Shown: positions 23,771 through 33,419, counted from the stretch's first letter. The stretch is 57,742 nucleotides of DNA from Salegentibacter flavus (GCF_900115145.1 NZ_FOVL01000021.1:1-57742); one strand, 5' to 3'. Made by a program: numbers and translations. Notes: generated by a model from the sequence alone, not told the origin.

Positions 23771-25885
23771 TTATTCCCCGGGAACTTCTTCTTTATCCAG
23801 AACCGCCAGTGCACAACGAATCGTCCAGTAATCCAGGCTTTCTTCAAAATGTTCGTAGTAGGGTTTTAAGGTTTCAGGATTTCCGAGTTTCTCCCGGGCC
23901 TTTTTCACCGATTCGATCTCATTTTTATCGATCAACCTACTCATATCAATTTCTTCACCGTTGGTGTAGAGTTTCGCCAAATGCGAATAGATGGTAGTTA
24001 TGGCTAGCTCCCGTTTTTTTGATATTTCCTCAACTGAAAGACCTTCCCGATAAAGTTCCAGAGTAATCTTATAGGTATTGCCTTTCTTTTTCTTTTTTGG
24101 TTTTCTCTTCTTCTTTGAAAATGCGATGATTTCTTTGATGAACTGGTAACCATAATCCTGCATCTTTTTGCGGCCAACTCCATTAATCTGGATAAACTCT
24201 TCGTCTGTCATCGGGCGTTCTTTCTCCATTTCTTTCAGGGTGGCATCATTGAAGATAAGATAGGCGGGGATACCTTCCTCATGAGCGATTTTTAAGCGCA
24301 ACTCCCTGAGTCTTTCAAAGAGGGAATTTGTAGTTCCGGTTGAGGCTTCTTCGGTGTTTTTAAGAATGGCTTTTCGGTCTGGGACTTTAGCGACCTGAAC
24401 TTTCTCTCCATTAAAAAGCACATTCCTTGCAATTTCTGTAAGCTGCAAATTGTTGTGCCGATGGAAAGCGATCTCTATATATCCCAGGTTTATAAGCTGA
24501 ATAAGATAGTTTTGCCAGTGTTGCCAGGAAGTTTCTTTCCCAATCCCATAAGTTTTTAAACTCTGGTGATTCTTAGAAAAAACCGCTTCGTTTTGAGCAC
24601 CTCTTAGCACATCTATAACTGTTGTTAGTGGTTCCTGTTCCTTTAAACGATATATGCAGGAAAGAGCCTTTTGGGCAATAATTGTCCCGTCGAAGAATTT
24701 AGGCGGGTTTCTGCAGATATCACAATTCCCGCAATCTTCCTGTTTGAGTTCCCCAAAATAATTCAGCAAAATCTTTCGCCTGCAGGTAAGGGATTCAGAA
24801 TATTGTTTCATCCGGTCCAGTTTCGCGAGCTGCACCTCGCTGTTTCCGGCATTTGATGCAAATTTCTGTAGCTGTACCACATCGGCATAACTATGAAACA
24901 GCAGGGTGTCTGAAGCTAATCCGTCCCGGCCGGCACGACCTATTTCCTGATAATAGCCTTCCATATTTTTAGGCATATTATAATGTATCACCCAACGAAT
25001 GTTTGATTTATCTATTCCCATTCCAAATGCGATGGTAGCACATATGATCTTGCTGTGGTCGTTAATAAAATCGTCCTGGATTTGTATGCGTGTATCATGG
25101 GGCAGGCCGGCGTGATAGGCTTCAACTATATGACCTTTGGCCTTAAGTTTTGACGCGAGCTCTTCAGTGGTTTTGCGGCTTAGGCAATAGATTATTCCGC
25201 TTTCATTCTTTCGGGGAGTAATAAATTTTTCGATTTGTTCAAAACGTTTTATTCCCGGGCGCACCTCCAGACTCAGGTTTTTCCGGTCAAAGGAGGCGAT
25301 ATGCTTTTCAGCATTTGGAATATTTAGTTGATTGCAAATATCCTGGCGGGTGGCCTTATCGGCAGTGGCGGTTAAAGCTATTACCGGGGTTTCAGGAAAA
25401 CGCTTTTTCAAATATCCCAGCTGGGTGTAAGCCGGCCTGAAATCGTGGCCCCAGCTCGAAATACAATGTGCCTCATCAATTGCGATTAAGCTCACTTTTC
25501 CGTTGGAAAGAAACCGGTCTATAACCTGAAGACTTTCAGGAGCGACATAAAGGAGTTTTAGTTCTCGCTTTTCAATCCTTTTGAAAATATCCTGTTGCTG
25601 ATTTTCAGTCTGGCTGCTGTTTAAAAATGCTGCCGGTATCCCGTTAGCGGTAAGCCCATCTACCTGGTCTTTCATAAGGGCGATCAAAGGGGAAATCACC
25701 AGGGTGATCTCCGGGAGCAGTAATGCAGGAAGCTGAAAGCAAATAGATTTACCGCCCCCGGTGGGCATAATAACAAGGTTATCCCGGCCTTCAAAAACCG
25801 AAGCTATAATCTTCTCCTGAAGCGGCCTGAAACTTTCGTAACCAAAATATTCTTTAAGCGTATTTAACAAACGGGATTCTTCCAT
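23771..25885 (-). CDS. recQ: ATP-dependent DNA helicase RecQ
   Basis: A 704-aa superfamily 2 helicase. Motif I MPTGGGKSICFQLP, DEAH-type LIAIDEAHCISSWGHDFRPA, motif VI-like YYQEIGRAGRDGL, zinc-binding CRRKILLNYFG...CGNCDIC (about 345-395), RQC winged helix, HRDC domain (about 525-595, ATLKEMEKERPMTDEEF) and a Lys-rich linker followed by an extra C-terminal helix-turn-helix (EISKKRELAITTIYSHLAKL). It unwinds recombination intermediates. The Zn-binding and HRDC parts are present, so the protein is complete. Confidence 0.97.
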   Translation of the reverse strand: MEESRLLNTLKEYFGYESFRPLQEKIIASVFEGRDNLVIMPTGGGKSICFQLPALLLPEITLVISPLIALMKDQVDGLTANGIPAAFLNSSQTENQQQDIFKRIEKRELKLLYVAPESLQVIDRFLSNGKVSLIAIDEAHCISSWGHDFRPAYTQLGYLKKRFPETPVIALTATADKATRQDICNQLNIPNAEKHIASFDRKNLSLEVRPGIKRFEQIEKFITPRKNESGIIYCLSRKTTEELASKLKAKGHIVEAYHAGLPHDTRIQIQDDFINDHSKIICATIAFGMGIDKSNIRWVIHYNMPKNMEGYYQEIGRAGRDGLASDTLLFHSYADVVQLQKFASNAGNSEVQLAKLDRMKQYSESLTCRRKILLNYFGELKQEDCGNCDICRNPPKFFDGTIIAQKALSCIYRLKEQEPLTTVIDVLRGAQNEAVFSKNHQSLKTYGIGKETSWQHWQNYLIQLINLGYIEIAFHRHNNLQLTEIARNVLFNGEKVQVAKVPDRKAILKNTEEASTGTTNSLFERLRELRLKIAHEEGIPAYLIFNDATLKEMEKERPMTDEEFIQINGVGRKKMQDYGYQFIKEIIAFSKKKRKPKKKKKGNTYKITLELYREGLSVEEISKKRELAITTIYSHLAKLYTNGEEIDMSRLIDKNEIESVKKAREKLGNPETLKPYYEHFEESLDYWTIRCALAVLDKEEVPGE

Positions 25886-26015
25886 GGCTTCAAATTTAGG
25901 TTTTTGAACTGGAAGGAGGAAGTAGGGTTAGCCCTGAAATTTCATTGTTTAACCTGAGGAAGTTAATTAATCCTCAAAAAATAAGAAAAACATTTTGTAA
26001 TTTTACTCTTAGATT

Positions 26016-26411
26016 ATGAAGCGATTCACTGTAATATATCTAAGTCTTACCCTTTTATTGCAGGGTTTTAACCCCGGTCTAAAAGATCTGGTGCGGGTGG
26101 GTGATATGCTAGAGCATTTGGAATACCATTCCAAAAATTATGGCGATGGTTTTACTGAATTTTTCTCCAAACATTATGGGAATGCAAAAGAAGCGCATCA
26201 GGATAATAACGATGACCACCCTGAACACGATAACTTACCTTTTAATCAGCAAAATTCGATACAGACAGCTTTAGTTTTTTTTATTCCGCAGCATAAACTT
26301 TCTTTGGTGAAATTATCTCCAGTACAGGAAAATTCCTTAAATTACATGTATAAAGAAGGTCATTCTACCCTCAGGAATCACGAAATTTTTCAGCCCCCAC
26401 GAAACGTGTAA
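26016..26411 (+). CDS. His/Asp-rich periplasmic protein of the metal-efflux operon
   Basis: A 131-aa protein with an N-terminal hydrophobic signal (MKRFTVIYLSLTLLLQGFNP), then a region rich in His, Asp and Asn (about 45-85: FFSKHYGNAKEAHQDNNDDH, PEHDN) that looks fit for divalent-metal binding. No named domain. It precedes the CusA/CzcA gene by 55 nt, and a nested palindrome starting at its stop codon lies between the two. A metal-sensing or metal-sequestering role is inferred from context. Confidence 0.6.
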   Translation: MKRFTVIYLSLTLLLQGFNPGLKDLVRVGDMLEHLEYHSKNYGDGFTEFFSKHYGNAKEAHQDNNDDHPEHDNLPFNQQNSIQTALVFFIPQHKLSLVKLSPVQENSLNYMYKEGHSTLRNHEIFQPPRNV

Positions 26412-26459
26412 TCTACTTTAGTACTTTTAACCTCTTAGGTTTTGTTTCATAGATTACAC
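26406..26459. promoter_or_regulatory. nested palindrome between the His-rich gene and cusA
   Basis: GTGTAATCTA (26406-26415) pairs with TAGATTACAC (26450-26459) over 10 bp. Inside it, AACCT-CTT-AGGTT (26429-26441) is a second inverted repeat. The outer arm contains the His-rich gene's stop codon. It could be an operator, a processing hairpin or an attenuator; no T-run follows, so it is not a terminator. Confidence 0.55.
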
Positions 26460-26466
26460 ATAAAAT

Positions 26467-29400
26467 ATGCTGTCAAAAATTATCAGTTTTAGTATAAAGA
26501 ATAAACTTATTATTCTTTTGTTTACTTTTTTTATAATTGGTTACGGACTTTATTCCTTAAGTCAGTTATCCATTGGGGCGGTACCCGATATCACCAACAA
26601 TCAGGTACAGGTTATTACTACTTCCCAAAACCTCTCCACCCAGGATATGGAGCAATTCATAACATATCCCGTGGAGTTGGAAATGGCAAACTTGCCGGGA
26701 GTTATAGAAATTCGTTCGGTTTCAAAATTTGGATTGTCAGTGGTGACCATTGTATTTGAGGAGGAGATGGGTACTTATTTACCCAGGCAGCTCATCGCAG
26801 AAAAGATCAAATCGGCTTCAGAAAATATTCCTGAGAGTTTCGGTAAACCTGAGATGGGCCCAATCACTACGGGACTTGGTGAGATCTACCAGTATATTCT
26901 TGATACAAAACCGGGATATGAAGATAAGTATACGGCAATGGAACTCAGAACTATCCAGGATTGGATAGTTAAGCGACAACTATCCGGAATTCCCGGTGTG
27001 GTAGAGGTAAATAGCTGGGGAGGTAAGCTTAAGCAATATGAAGTAGCCATAGATTCAGAAAAACTGATGGCGATGGATATCACCGCTTCTGAAGTCTACA
27101 CCGCCCTGGAAAAAAACAACAGCATAGCCGGTGGTGGTTACATAGAACGTCTCAATCAGGCCTATTTTATAAGAGGAGAAGGTCTGGTGCACTCCCTGGA
27201 GGATATTGAGAATATTGTGGTTAAAAATACTAATGGCAACCCGATTTATATTCGGGATATTGCTGAAGTTGGCTTCGGAAATGCTATCCGTTTTGGTGCG
27301 ATTACAGGGAATGGCGAAGGGGAGAAGGTACTCGGCCAGGTAATGATGATAAAAGATGGAAACTCCAAACAGGTTATTGAAGCCGTACAGGATAGGGTAG
27401 CTGAGGTCTCTGAAAGCTTGCCTGAAGGGGTGTATATCAATGCTTTTCTGGACAGAAGCGAACTTATAAAAAAAACCACCTGGACCATTACAGAAAACCT
27501 CATCCTGGGATTTCTAATCGTGATCTTTGTAGTAGTTTTATTGCTCGGAAACCTGCGTTCCGGATTGGTAGTAGCTTCGGTAATTCCCCTTTGTTTACTT
27601 TTTGCTTTCTCCCTGATGTATCTCTTCGGAGTAGACGCCAATTTAATGAGCCTGGGGGCGATCGACTTCGGAATAATTATCGACGGGGCTGTGATTATCG
27701 TTGAGTACATCGCCTACCAGATGACCATGAAAAGATCTGATCTTGAAAATCTTTCTAAATCTGAATTAAGCAGCGCTAAAAATAAAATCACCTTTACCGG
27801 AGCTTCGAAAATGATGAACTCCGCAATTTTCGGCCAACTTATCATTTTAATAGTTTTTATTCCAATTCTTTCCCTAAGTGGAGTAGAAGGAAAAATGTTT
27901 AGACCCATGGCCTTAACTTTTAGTTTTGCCTTAGTGGGAGCTATGATTTTGTGCTTTACTTATGTTCCGGTAATATCTTCCATGGTTTTAAAACCCGGAA
28001 AATTATCTGATAAGAACATTTCAGTTCGGCTGATGCGTTTTCTTATTAAACTTTATTCTCCCACAGTCACATGGGCACTTAAAGCCAAAAAACTTGTGCT
28101 TGGCCTTGCTGTGGTTGTCCTTGCCATTACCGTATATATTTTCACTACTATGGGGGGAGAGTTCGTACCCACCCTGGATGAAGGAGATTTTGTAATCCAG
28201 CCGGTTTTTAAAACAGGAACTTCCTTGAGTGAGACCATAAAGCTCACAACCAAAATAGAGAAGATCCTGCTTGAATTTCCCGAAGTAAAACAGGCGGTGA
28301 CCAGAATTGGAGCTGCTGAAGTTCCAACAGATCCCATGTCTATGGAAGAAAGCGATGTGATTATCACTCTTACCCCAAAAAAGGAGTGGGTAACGGCTGA
28401 TACCAAAGATGGGTTGGCAGGAAAATTCAAAGAGGCATTAATGATTATCCCCGGGATGGAAGTAGAATTCACCCAGCCTATTGAGATGCGCTTTAATGAA
28501 CTCATCACCGGAGTACGTGCCGATATTGCGATCAAGATCTTTGGGGAAGATCTTGATATCCTCAATCGCAAAGCCCACCAAATCGAGAGCCTAATCAGTA
28601 ATGTTGAAGGCGCCGCTGATATTATCGTTGAAAAGATCGCCGGCCTGCCTCAGATGAGTGTAAAATACGACAGATCAAAAATTGCCCGCTACGGGCTCAA
28701 TATTTCAGACCTTAATGAAGTGGTGAGTGCCGGGTTTGCAGGTAAAAAAATGGGAAGCGTTTTCGAAGGTGAGAAACGTTTTGACCTAGTAGTGAGACTG
28801 AATGAAGAAAATCGAAAAGATATTTCAAACTTGGAAAATCTGTATGTAGACACTCCGGCAGGAAACAAAATTCCACTTAGTGAACTTGCAGAAATAAGTT
28901 ATCAAAAAGGTGCGGCCAAGATCTCCAGAGATGATACGCGAAGAAGGATTGTAGTAGGGGTGAATGTTAGGAATCGCGACCTTCAATCGGTGGTGGATGA
29001 TGTGGAAGCTCTGGTTAGTGCTAATATTGAATTACCACCAGGGTACAACATCACTTATGGCGGGCAGTTTGAAAACCTGCAAAGCGCTAAAGACCGATTG
29101 AAGATTGCGGTGCCGGTAGCATTGGTGCTTATTTTCTTTCTGCTGTATTTCGCTTTTCAGTCGGTGCGGGATGCATTGATTATTTATTCGGCTATTCCAC
29201 TAGCTGCGGTTGGAGGCGTGTTATTGCTTTGGATAAGAGATATGCCGTTTAGTATTTCGGCGGGTGTTGGATTTATCGCACTTTTTGGGATAGCCGTGCT
29301 TAATGGGATCGTGCTTATTGAACATTATAAAGAATTAAAGAAGGAGGGAATGGAACATACAGACCATTTAATGAAAAAAGGAGCCAAAGACAGACTACGG

Positions 29401-30798
29401 GCAGTATTGTTAACAGCCTCTGCAGCTGCCCTGGGCTTTCTTCCTATGGCCATTTCAACTGGAGCAGGAGCCGAAGTGCAACGACCATTGGCAACCGTGG
29501 TTATTGGAGGACTGGTAACAGCAACTTTATTGACCCTGGTGGTATTGCCCGTTTTATATTCCATTTTCGGGGGCAAAAAAACAGAAAAGGAGAATGTTCA
29601 TTTTAAAAAGAGTAAATACAAATTACCAATTATTATTTTGATGTTTTCCCTTCCCGCATTCAGCCAGGAAAAAGATTTGAATTTTGAAGAGGTTCGCCAG
29701 CTGGCTATTGAAAATAACGCCGGGCTACAGGTTTCAGACCTAAACAGAGCTGAAGCTGATGCAATGGTGAATTCGGCATTTAGTTTCGATAAAACCGAGG
29801 TCTATTACAACTATAATCAAATGGAACAGGGACCAACAGATGAGCCCTTTAGGATTTTTGGAATTCAGCAGAACTTTTCTTTTCCCACCGTTTACTTTTC
29901 GGCTAAAAAACTCAATAAGGCAAATGTGAGAGTACAAGAGGAGGCTTATCAACTTGTAAGCCTTCAGTTAGAAAAAGAGCTGGCTTCAGCCTTTTACCAA
30001 CTCAAATATGAACAGGAGAAAGAGGAAATCTATAGAGTTCTGGACAGTTTATACAGCAGGTTTGCTCACGCGGCAACACGACGATTTGAACTGGGGGCAA
30101 CGAATTATCTCGAAAAGATCACGGCTCAGGCAAAACAAAGAGAATTACAAACCCGATATCAACAAGCAGGAGAAGAAGTTAAAGCGGCTTATGAGATGTT
30201 GTTGAGCAGAGTTCAGGCAGAGGAAGACTTCAGTATTGAAAAAGATAGTTTGAGAAAGCTGGAAATGACGCGATTGGGAATAGAAAACCACGAACTTCTG
30301 AACTATTATGATAGCCGGGAAAACTACTTTACGGTTCGAAATAGGCTGGAAAAGCAGCAACTTTTGCCCGATTTCAGTATAAATTATTTTGAGGGGACCA
30401 CTCCTGATATTGATTACAGTTTGTATGGATACCAGGTAGGGATTAAAATTCCGCTTCTTTTTAGCGGACAGGCCTCAAAGATTAAGGCTTCAAAAATCGC
30501 CATGGATAGAGCAGAGCAGGAGACCCGAAATAACAGAATCCTTCTTCAAACCAAATTCAACCAACTCGAGGCCGAGCTTAGAAAATACCAGGAGGCTCTT
30601 AGTTATTACGAAAATGAGGGCAGACAGCTTTCCCGGGAGATCCTGAAAACCGCAAACGGCAGTTACGAGAACGGAGAGATAGACTTCTTTCAATACATCC
30701 AGAGTCTCGAAAATGCTTATGATATCGAATTGTCTTACCTGGAAAACCTAAATGCCTACAACCAAACCATCATTTCTTTAAATTATTTAAACCTGTAA
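26467..30798 (+). CDS. CusA/CzcA family heavy-metal RND pump fused to a TolC-type outer-membrane factor
   Basis: 1443 aa. Residues ~1-1037 are a complete HME-type RND transporter: N-terminal helix (IKNKLIILLFTFFIIGYGLY), periplasmic porter loops, central bundle with GAIDFGIIIDGAVIIVEYIA containing the proton-relay Asp/Glu, second porter half, and the C-terminal bundle ending LVVLPVLYSIFGGKK. After a basic linker, residues ~1051-1067 (KYKLPIIILMFSLPAFSQ) look like a signal peptide, and ~1070-1443 is a TolC/OEP-type protein with long helices. In Bacteroidota such fusions are known. How one chain spans inner and outer membrane is unclear unless it is cleaved. Metal: Cu/Ag or Co/Zn/Cd not decided. 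Confidence 0.92.
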   Translation: MLSKIISFSIKNKLIILLFTFFIIGYGLYSLSQLSIGAVPDITNNQVQVITTSQNLSTQDMEQFITYPVELEMANLPGVIEIRSVSKFGLSVVTIVFEEEMGTYLPRQLIAEKIKSASENIPESFGKPEMGPITTGLGEIYQYILDTKPGYEDKYTAMELRTIQDWIVKRQLSGIPGVVEVNSWGGKLKQYEVAIDSEKLMAMDITASEVYTALEKNNSIAGGGYIERLNQAYFIRGEGLVHSLEDIENIVVKNTNGNPIYIRDIAEVGFGNAIRFGAITGNGEGEKVLGQVMMIKDGNSKQVIEAVQDRVAEVSESLPEGVYINAFLDRSELIKKTTWTITENLILGFLIVIFVVVLLLGNLRSGLVVASVIPLCLLFAFSLMYLFGVDANLMSLGAIDFGIIIDGAVIIVEYIAYQMTMKRSDLENLSKSELSSAKNKITFTGASKMMNSAIFGQLIILIVFIPILSLSGVEGKMFRPMALTFSFALVGAMILCFTYVPVISSMVLKPGKLSDKNISVRLMRFLIKLYSPTVTWALKAKKLVLGLAVVVLAITVYIFTTMGGEFVPTLDEGDFVIQPVFKTGTSLSETIKLTTKIEKILLEFPEVKQAVTRIGAAEVPTDPMSMEESDVIITLTPKKEWVTADTKDGLAGKFKEALMIIPGMEVEFTQPIEMRFNELITGVRADIAIKIFGEDLDILNRKAHQIESLISNVEGAADIIVEKIAGLPQMSVKYDRSKIARYGLNISDLNEVVSAGFAGKKMGSVFEGEKRFDLVVRLNEENRKDISNLENLYVDTPAGNKIPLSELAEISYQKGAAKISRDDTRRRIVVGVNVRNRDLQSVVDDVEALVSANIELPPGYNITYGGQFENLQSAKDRLKIAVPVALVLIFFLLYFAFQSVRDALIIYSAIPLAAVGGVLLLWIRDMPFSISAGVGFIALFGIAVLNGIVLIEHYKELKKEGMEHTDHLMKKGAKDRLRAVLLTASAAALGFLPMAISTGAGAEVQRPLATVVIGGLVTATLLTLVVLPVLYSIFGGKKTEKENVHFKKSKYKLPIIILMFSLPAFSQEKDLNFEEVRQLAIENNAGLQVSDLNRAEADAMVNSAFSFDKTEVYYNYNQMEQGPTDEPFRIFGIQQNFSFPTVYFSAKKLNKANVRVQEEAYQLVSLQLEKELASAFYQLKYEQEKEEIYRVLDSLYSRFAHAATRRFELGATNYLEKITAQAKQRELQTRYQQAGEEVKAAYEMLLSRVQAEEDFSIEKDSLRKLEMTRLGIENHELLNYYDSRENYFTVRNRLEKQQLLPDFSINYFEGTTPDIDYSLYGYQVGIKIPLLFSGQASKIKASKIAMDRAEQETRNNRILLQTKFNQLEAELRKYQEALSYYENEGRQLSREILKTANGSYENGEIDFFQYIQSLENAYDIELSYLENLNAYNQTIISLNYLNL

Positions 30799-30808
30799 AA
30801 TATTACCG

Positions 30809-31948
30809 ATGAAATCCATATATATATTCATAGCGCTTTTGACCTTAAGTTTGGTATCCTGTAAAGAATCTGCTGATCAATCTGAGGTGGAAGAAGTAGA
30901 ACAGGATGACCAGATCGTTATATCAAAAGCCCAGTTTCAGGATAGCGAACTTGAAACAGGAAATCTAAGAGAGTCTAATTTTCCTGAAGTAGTGCGTAGC
31001 AATGGTCGTATTGATGTGCCCCCACAAAACAGGGCCAGCATTAATGCCTATATGGGTGGGTACATAAGGGATATTGAGTTGCTGGAAGGGGATAAGGTTT
31101 CCAAAGGACAGTTTCTGGTGAGCCTGGAAAGTACAGAATATGTTCAGTTGCAACAGGACTATATGGATGTAGCCGGTCAATTGGATTACCTGAAAGCCGA
31201 ATTTGAGCGGCAGCAAACTATGCTTGAAGAAAATATAACTTCCAGAAAAAACTTTCTGAAAGCCGAAAGCGATTATAAACGGGCTCAAACCGCAAGAAAC
31301 AGTTTGCAAAGTAAACTGCGAATGCTGAACATAGATCCCGTTGCAGTAGAAGCCGGTAAAATACGTTCTGTGGTAAATATTTATTCTCCAATTAGTGGAA
31401 ATGCCAGCAATATTTCGGTGAGCCGGGGAAGTTTCGTTTCTCCAACAGATCAAATAATGGAAATCATTAATTCTGAACATATTCATCTTGAACTCCTTGT
31501 TTTTGAAAAAGACGTGAGAAAGATAAAGGAAGGTCAGAAGATACTTTTTAATACTCCAGAAGCTTCAAATGAGAGTTTTGAGGCCGAAGTTGTACTGGTA
31601 GGGAAAACTATTGACCAGCAGAAAAGGAATGTAAGAGTTCATGGTCATCTTCCCGACAGTATTGCTTCAGAATTTACGGTGGGAATGTTTGTGGAAGCCC
31701 GAATTTTGACAAGTGAAGCTAAAAAACAAGGTTTGCCGGAAGAAGCCGTAATTGAACAGGATGGGGAATATTTTGTTCTTGTTCTGGAAAAGGAAGATGA
31801 GGAAAACTATTATTTTAGAAAACAAAGTGTATCTCCTGGAGAGACTTTTGAAAGAGTAACTAGCTTAGAAAATCCGGAAAGTTTAGAAAACGAAACTATA
31901 CTTCTTATAGGTGCTTTTAATTTAATTGGAGAAGTCGGTGGAGACTAG
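30809..31948 (+). CDS. RND efflux periplasmic adaptor (CusB/CzcB family)
   Basis: A 379-aa periplasmic protein with lipoprotein signal ending LTLSLVSC. Barrel-sandwich (lipoyl-like) halves (ASINAYMGGYIRDIELLEGD; VVNIYSPISGNASNISVSRG) flank a helical hairpin (about 115-165), followed by beta-barrel strands and a membrane-proximal domain. It bridges the RND pump and the outer-membrane channel encoded 10 nt upstream. No His-rich N-terminal metal domain like that of CzcB is visible; the metal-binding role may be on the separate His-rich protein. Confidence 0.93.
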   Translation: MKSIYIFIALLTLSLVSCKESADQSEVEEVEQDDQIVISKAQFQDSELETGNLRESNFPEVVRSNGRIDVPPQNRASINAYMGGYIRDIELLEGDKVSKGQFLVSLESTEYVQLQQDYMDVAGQLDYLKAEFERQQTMLEENITSRKNFLKAESDYKRAQTARNSLQSKLRMLNIDPVAVEAGKIRSVVNIYSPISGNASNISVSRGSFVSPTDQIMEIINSEHIHLELLVFEKDVRKIKEGQKILFNTPEASNESFEAEVVLVGKTIDQQKRNVRVHGHLPDSIASEFTVGMFVEARILTSEAKKQGLPEEAVIEQDGEYFVLVLEKEDEENYYFRKQSVSPGETFERVTSLENPESLENETILLIGAFNLIGEVGGD

Positions 31949-31970
31949 AGTTCCAGAAACCCCGGTAACC

Positions 31971-31982
31971 TGATTCAAATCA
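31971..31982 (+). promoter_or_regulatory. CRP/FNR-type site upstream of hemN
   Basis: TGATTCAAATCA is a perfect TGATT-N2-AATCA palindrome resembling the FNR box TTGAT-N4-ATCAA. It sits in AACCTGATTCAAATCATATTA, nearly identical to the sites upstream of ccoI and ccoS. The -7 element follows 23 nt later, placing the centre near -42, the class II activation position. Confidence 0.7.
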
Positions 31983-31988
31983 TATTAA

Positions 31989-32025
31989 TCGTTTAGGTGG
32001 TGCTTTAACTTTGTAGCCTAAACGA
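31989..32025. promoter_or_regulatory. inverted repeat around the hemN -7 element
   Basis: TCGTTTAGG (31989-31997) and CCTAAACGA (32017-32025) are perfect 9-bp inverted arms with a 19-nt spacer that contains the -7 element. This is a possible second operator or a hairpin; it is not present at the ccoI or ccoS promoters. Confidence 0.45.
32006..32013 (+). promoter_or_regulatory. -7 promoter element of hemN
   Basis: TAACTTTG matches TAnnTTTG, 18 nt before the hemN ATG, so the leader would be only about 12 nt. Confidence 0.65.
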
Positions 32026-32031
32026 AACTAA

Positions 32032-33387
32032 ATGAGTTCTGATCTTATCAGAAAATACAATATTCCAGGGCCACGTTATACCAGTTATCCAACCGTTCCT
32101 TTCTGGGAAGATACCGGATTTTCGGTTCAGGCCTGGAAGGATAGCTTACTTAAACGCTTTAATGAAAATCGGGAAATAAGCCTTTATCTACACCTGCCTT
32201 TTTGTGAAAGCCTGTGCACCTTTTGCGGTTGTAACAAACGCATCACCAAACAGCACGGGGTGGAGATTCCGTATATTGAAACCTTAATTCACGAGTGGGA
32301 ATTGTACCTTCAGGAGCTTCCTTATAAACCGATTATAAAAGAAGTACATCTTGGGGGAGGAACACCTACTTTTTTCTCTCCAGAAAATCTTGAATTTTTG
32401 CTAAAAACCATCTTCAGAAAAGCAGAGCTTGCAGAGGAGGTGGAGTTTAGTTTTGAAGGTCATCCGAATAATACGACCAAAGAACATCTTACTAAACTTG
32501 CCGAATTAGGTTTTAGAAGAGTGAGTTACGGGGTTCAGGATTATAATATGAAGGTGCAGATCGCTATTCACAGAATTCAGCCTTTTGAAAATGTAAAACG
32601 GGCTACAGACCAGGCGCGCGAAGCAGGCTATAATTCTATAGGTCACGATATAATTTTTGGTCTTCCTTTTCAAACAAAAGAACATATAATTGAAACCATA
32701 GAGAAGACCAAGTTGCTAATGCCAGATCGTATTGCTTTTTACAGCTATGCCCATGTGCCATGGATAAAAGGGAGCGGCCAACGAGGATTTAATGACGATG
32801 ATCTTCCCGATGGGGAAACTAAACGGGAAATGTATGAAACCGGGAAGCGGATGCTGGAAGAAGCCGGTTACGTTGAAATAGGCATGGACCATTTTGCCCT
32901 TAAATCCGATTCGCTTTATCAAGCAGTTGAGGAGAAAAGTCTTCACCGGAATTTCATGGGATATACCACCTCCAATACAGGTTTGATGATTGGGCTGGGA
33001 GTTTCGGCAATTAGCGATAGTTGGTATGGTTTCGCGCAGAATGAAAAAACTGTTGAAACTTACCAGGAAAGAGTTGAAAAAGGAGAAATCCCGGTCTTTA
33101 GAGGTCATATTTTAAACGAAGAAGATCTTAAGATCAGGAAACATATTCTTAATCTTATGTGTCGTCTGGAAACCAGCTGGGAAGCTCCTGAAGATTATTT
33201 TGAGGAACTACCGGAAGTCCTGGTGAAACTTAGAGAAATGGAAAGTGATGGGCTGGTAGAGTTCTCAGAAACCGGATTACATATTCCTGAAAAAGGAAGA
33301 CCTTTTGTTCGCAATATCTGTATGGCTTTTGATCTAAGGTTACAAAGAAATGTTCCCGATACCAGGTTATTTTCTATGACGATGTAA
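32032..33387 (+). CDS. hemN: oxygen-independent coproporphyrinogen III oxidase
   Basis: A 451-aa radical-SAM enzyme that converts coproporphyrinogen III to protoporphyrinogen IX without O2. The cluster motif is LPFCESLCTFCGCNK (about 59-73), with CxxxCxxC plus the extra CxC Cys typical of true HemN; GGGTPTFFSPENL and YGVQDYNMKVQ follow. Its length matches E. coli HemN (457 aa). Expressed from an FNR-type promoter together with the cbb3 genes nearby, it fits haem supply for microaerobic respiration. Confidence 0.96.
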   Translation: MSSDLIRKYNIPGPRYTSYPTVPFWEDTGFSVQAWKDSLLKRFNENREISLYLHLPFCESLCTFCGCNKRITKQHGVEIPYIETLIHEWELYLQELPYKPIIKEVHLGGGTPTFFSPENLEFLLKTIFRKAELAEEVEFSFEGHPNNTTKEHLTKLAELGFRRVSYGVQDYNMKVQIAIHRIQPFENVKRATDQAREAGYNSIGHDIIFGLPFQTKEHIIETIEKTKLLMPDRIAFYSYAHVPWIKGSGQRGFNDDDLPDGETKREMYETGKRMLEEAGYVEIGMDHFALKSDSLYQAVEEKSLHRNFMGYTTSNTGLMIGLGVSAISDSWYGFAQNEKTVETYQERVEKGEIPVFRGHILNEEDLKIRKHILNLMCRLETSWEAPEDYFEELPEVLVKLREMESDGLVEFSETGLHIPEKGRPFVRNICMAFDLRLQRNVPDTRLFSMTM

Positions 33388-33419
33388 AACGTATTTTATT
33401 TTTGTTATAAAACCAAAAC

